This document shows positions 58,096 to 60,842 of a DNA stretch of 60,842 nt, piece by piece. The DNA is taken from the NCBI GenBank assembly GCA_965644295.1, contig CBFFRP010000193.1, positions 1 through 60,842 on the forward strand. Reading direction: 5' to 3'. A program made the translations under genes and the position numbers. The notes under the pieces were generated by a model. That model did not search any database. It was not told the DNA's origin and worked only from the letters and a program-made list of their open reading frames with translations. Positions within the stretch are counted from its first letter, which is position 1, and every line of letters begins with the position of its first letter. Source of the DNA: Paraphysomonas bandaiensis. Its lineage: Eukaryota > Chrysophyceae.

Positions 58096-60824
58096 CGGAT
58101 ATACACTTGCTGTAATGCTTTCACAAGTGGAACCTCGATAATTAGTAACAAAAACTAGAGCCATGTGATATGGGAAGCGATTTCCTCTGAGCTCTTCTTC
58201 GATGGCAATTTCAACCTCTTCATCCTCACTGTAGTCTCATCATCCCCTTCGTCCTCATACACCACCTCAATGTAGTGCTCCATCGTAATAGTAGTCGTCT
58301 TCATCAGTTCCTGTGTGTTGAACTTCCACCAACTGGTTATTTTCGTCAATTTCATACGATTAAGGCATCTTCAAACTCTTCAGGAGGCCGACTTTGATAT
58401 GCACCCTCCTGAATGATTTCATCGCCATTCAAAACCTCATCTTCTGGAACCGGTACCATATGCTCCGACTGTCTCTCTGTACGTTCATCATCCCCTAACA
58501 TCACAGCCTGCACACCTTCCGGTGGGCGGGAAATACTTAACTCACTCATACTTAAACCAGGTTCATCCATTTCTTTTTCCTGTGCTTCCTCTGGAGTAGG
58601 TGTGTCCGAATTTTTGTAACGGAGGGGATAGCTTCTTATCTAACGTATTCTTGTCGGCAGAGAGTTCACTCAGTGCTGATACTCTTATTTTCATACAAGG
58701 CCGTATCACCTGTGCTTGTGGATCGCCGTTTCTTCGGCCCTTCGCTGAGGCGGTGTACCCAGATCGTCTGCATCAATCGAATTGGAGCTTATAGATGGCA
58801 ATAAACGACTCCACATCGGCCAACGCTGCGAAGGCGTTTCGGGAGTGAGGGGATCGATCGAGTCCATGACCACCTGGACGACGACCGCCCTTCCTTGCGG
58901 ACGAAATAACACGATCAGATTGCTACGACTGTGATAACCCACACCCCTCTGACTAGACATTGGACGGGGCTACTGGACTACGATTTAACCCGAAAGGTGA
59001 CTTCGTGCCGTCCTTAGACTCCATATCCTCATGGACCTTAAGGACATCCAGTTCGTTTAATGAATTACGGCGACGAATTTGGCGTATTTTTGCCCCAGGT
59101 TTGCTGTCAATTATCGTTTTCATTGCCATAGTAGTTGGAGAGTCCGTACCGCTCGATGCTCTACGTAAGGGGACCCTATCAACTATCTCTGCAGCACCCT
59201 GGACAGATCCCTGTAGAGAGCGTCTAGACCCGTAGAGGTTGTTAGTGGAGGCAGTAGACGTAGGCTTTCGAGTGGGAAGCGAAGAACGAATGGCAGGAAC
59301 GGACATTCTGGGGGTGGTTGCAGGGCGTGTCTCCAGGTGACGATACTTCTATGTATCAACAATCAGGGTGATGAACCTACCATGTGCAGCTATCATTACA
59401 CACTACAAAACACACTTTCCAAGATCACAGTAAAAGGCCCATAGCATATCACATAAATACTTACACTAGAAAGAGATGGATTGACAAGGTAGTCTCATCA
59501 TTGTAAAATCTCACACTTCCCGAAAATGCCACTCCAAAGATTCTGTACACAACCCAAAGAAATATTACCACTTTACAATACACCATCAAATACACAACCA
59601 AAGCGATCACGTACATATGTAAAGAAGCAATTGTACATCGAAGACACAGAGTAAATATGCCGCCGTCTGTGAAATGAGCTGTCAATAATAATAATATGTC
59701 AGCACAAGTAATTCAGAAGCTCATAACTTGTCGCTTACTCTTATGAGAGCCTCTAATAAGAGTCATTAGGAAAATAGACAATCCCAAAAATATACTGAGC
59801 ATAACTTGGTTTTGGTCGTCATGTTCATGCTGAATTTAAAAGTTAATTCGAAATAATAACGCATATATAATTCAAACCAAGCGTAAATCTTCATATATAA
59901 GCTTAATCGAGACACCGACGCCTGCAATAAAACAGTAAATACGCGCATGCATGCATACAGCAGCATATATTTTAAGAAGTGTATAATATACATAACATCA
60001 AGTGGAAAACAATTGTCGCGCATTTCATATATAGGTCAATCTTGGCAAACCTACCAAATAACGTAAATGATAAAAATGGATGGAGACATATCCATAACAT
60101 TCCCTTGCTTCGAGATATTCCCAACGCATGAGCTGCATGTTGCTATGTGGTGGCGGACGTCCCGAAGTACTAAAAACCAAATTAGTAGTCACATAAAAAT
60201 ATATGCAAGAGTACACCCATAACGAAAATAATAACAACCATACCAGCACAGCCAGAAAAAAAATAAGAAGCGAGCCAAGAAGGGTAAATGCATAAATTCG
60301 ACCAGGAGTTAGGCTAGTGTTGATCGGAAGGATCAGTAGCAATGACAGCCTCGCCTGCTGAAACATAGATCCACTTGAGACGCAGATCATGATATGGAAC
60401 ACTATGTCGTACCGAGCACAAGCATGACAAAGGTACCAGTTCTTGATGCATGATGATGAACGTTAGTTGGAATCAGTGCACTGCCGAGTAATAATTTATG
60501 ATTGCTAAACTCCAAACTTCCGTTTACGAACTCACGGTACATACCTGCGTCCAACAGTTCTTAATGATCAAACATGAACCAAACACCAAGACTTCCCATA
60601 CCGCCCATCTAATAAAACGAATTATCGCATAGATCACAGTAACTGAAGTATCAGTTTTGCACAGTAAGATAGCTATCGTTTGGGACTCCCAGAATATTCT
60701 TGACATGATATAGTGCAAAAAAACACTCACCCTAAAAACTCAACTAATGAAGCTGCCATGATTATGTATGTATGAGTGTATAAATCACTCGTTGGAACGA
60801 AGTAGTTACTGCACATGATGGCCA
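58096..60824 (-). CDS. Multi-pass membrane protein with long disordered tail, frame-broken
   Basis: Exon-like blocks on the minus strand encode several hydrophobic segments, starting near 60824 (MAASLVEFLG ... IFWESQTIAILL; RWAVWEVLVFGSCLIIKNCW; DIVFHIMICVSSGSMFQQAR; LLGSLLIFFLAVLVWLLLF; then YVIALVVYLMVYCKVVIFLW at about 59590). They join at GT-AG introns (for example WTQ|NWYLCH at 60539/60452). A soluble tail begins near 59347 (KYRHLETRPATTPRMSVPA), rich in Ser/Arg, with RQIRRRNSLNEL resembling a basophilic kinase site. It becomes acidic downstream (SISRPPEG, PVPEDEVLNGDEIIQEG). The tail changes frame several times, once at a run of As near 58613. No family recognised; a receptor or channel-like protein is possible. 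The true 5' end may lie beyond the window. Confidence 0.5.
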
Positions 60825-60842
60825 TGCCTGACAATATCAAAC

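Overview
The window is nuclear DNA of a ciliated, intron-rich, AT-rich protist. Most genes are cut by short GT-AG introns (about 38-120 nt) and stand alone on either strand, with no operons. IFT172 shows that the organism builds a cilium or flagellum. A stramenopile-like lineage is my best guess. The reasons are an FG-GAP surface protein with a 'GDGWDGA' type module and a second extracellular module of a kind I associate with stramenopile proteomes, a WRKY19-like Cys/His repeat protein, and copia, hAT and tyrosine-recombinase elements. No plastid gene is visible, and no rRNA or tRNA gene was found.

Layout. 1-2.3 kb: 5'-truncated copia retroelement. 3.1-10.6 kb: FAD oxidoreductase (-), acylated EF-hand protein (+), secreted orphan glycoprotein (-), Cys/His zinc-repeat protein (+). 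11-19 kb: mobile-element district, with a hAT relic, a 3.8-kb candidate tyrosine-recombinase element (12359-16190) carrying tandem arrays, cytochrome c (+), and a hAT deletion derivative with a clear 8-bp target duplication. 20-24.4 kb: mitochondrial ribosomal protein L7/L12 (+), fragments, and a small DUSP-domain protein (+). 24.4-26.9 kb: dispersed repeats and a hAT-like relic. 26.9-32.5 kb: IFT172 (-). 34-35.6 kb: PDZ-PX-WH2-like protein (-). 36-37.2 kb: 34-bp minisatellite and hAT relic. 37.5-44.6 kb: 832-aa orphan (-), HAT-like-repeat protein (+), splicing factor BCAS2/SPF27 (-). 45.2-48.6 kb: FG-GAP type I membrane protein (+). 49.1-51 kb: hAT relic, then a GC-rich bacterial segment that fuses an etfB piece to a Na+/H+ antiporter piece. 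52.2-53.5 kb: signal-peptide MORN protein (+). 54-57 kb: VPS35 (-) with many frame breaks in its upstream half. 58-60.8 kb: multi-pass membrane protein with a disordered tail (-), also frame-broken.

Exon models were built by hand from splice consensus. For eleven multi-exon genes the spliced length is an exact multiple of three and is open throughout, which is strong internal support. The genes belong to separate housekeeping systems: intraflagellar transport, retromer/endosome sorting, spliceosome, respiration and mitochondrial translation. The most interesting items are the recombinase element, the bacterial chimera, and the localized frameshift cluster, which looks like homopolymer error rather than biology but needs reads or RNA to settle.
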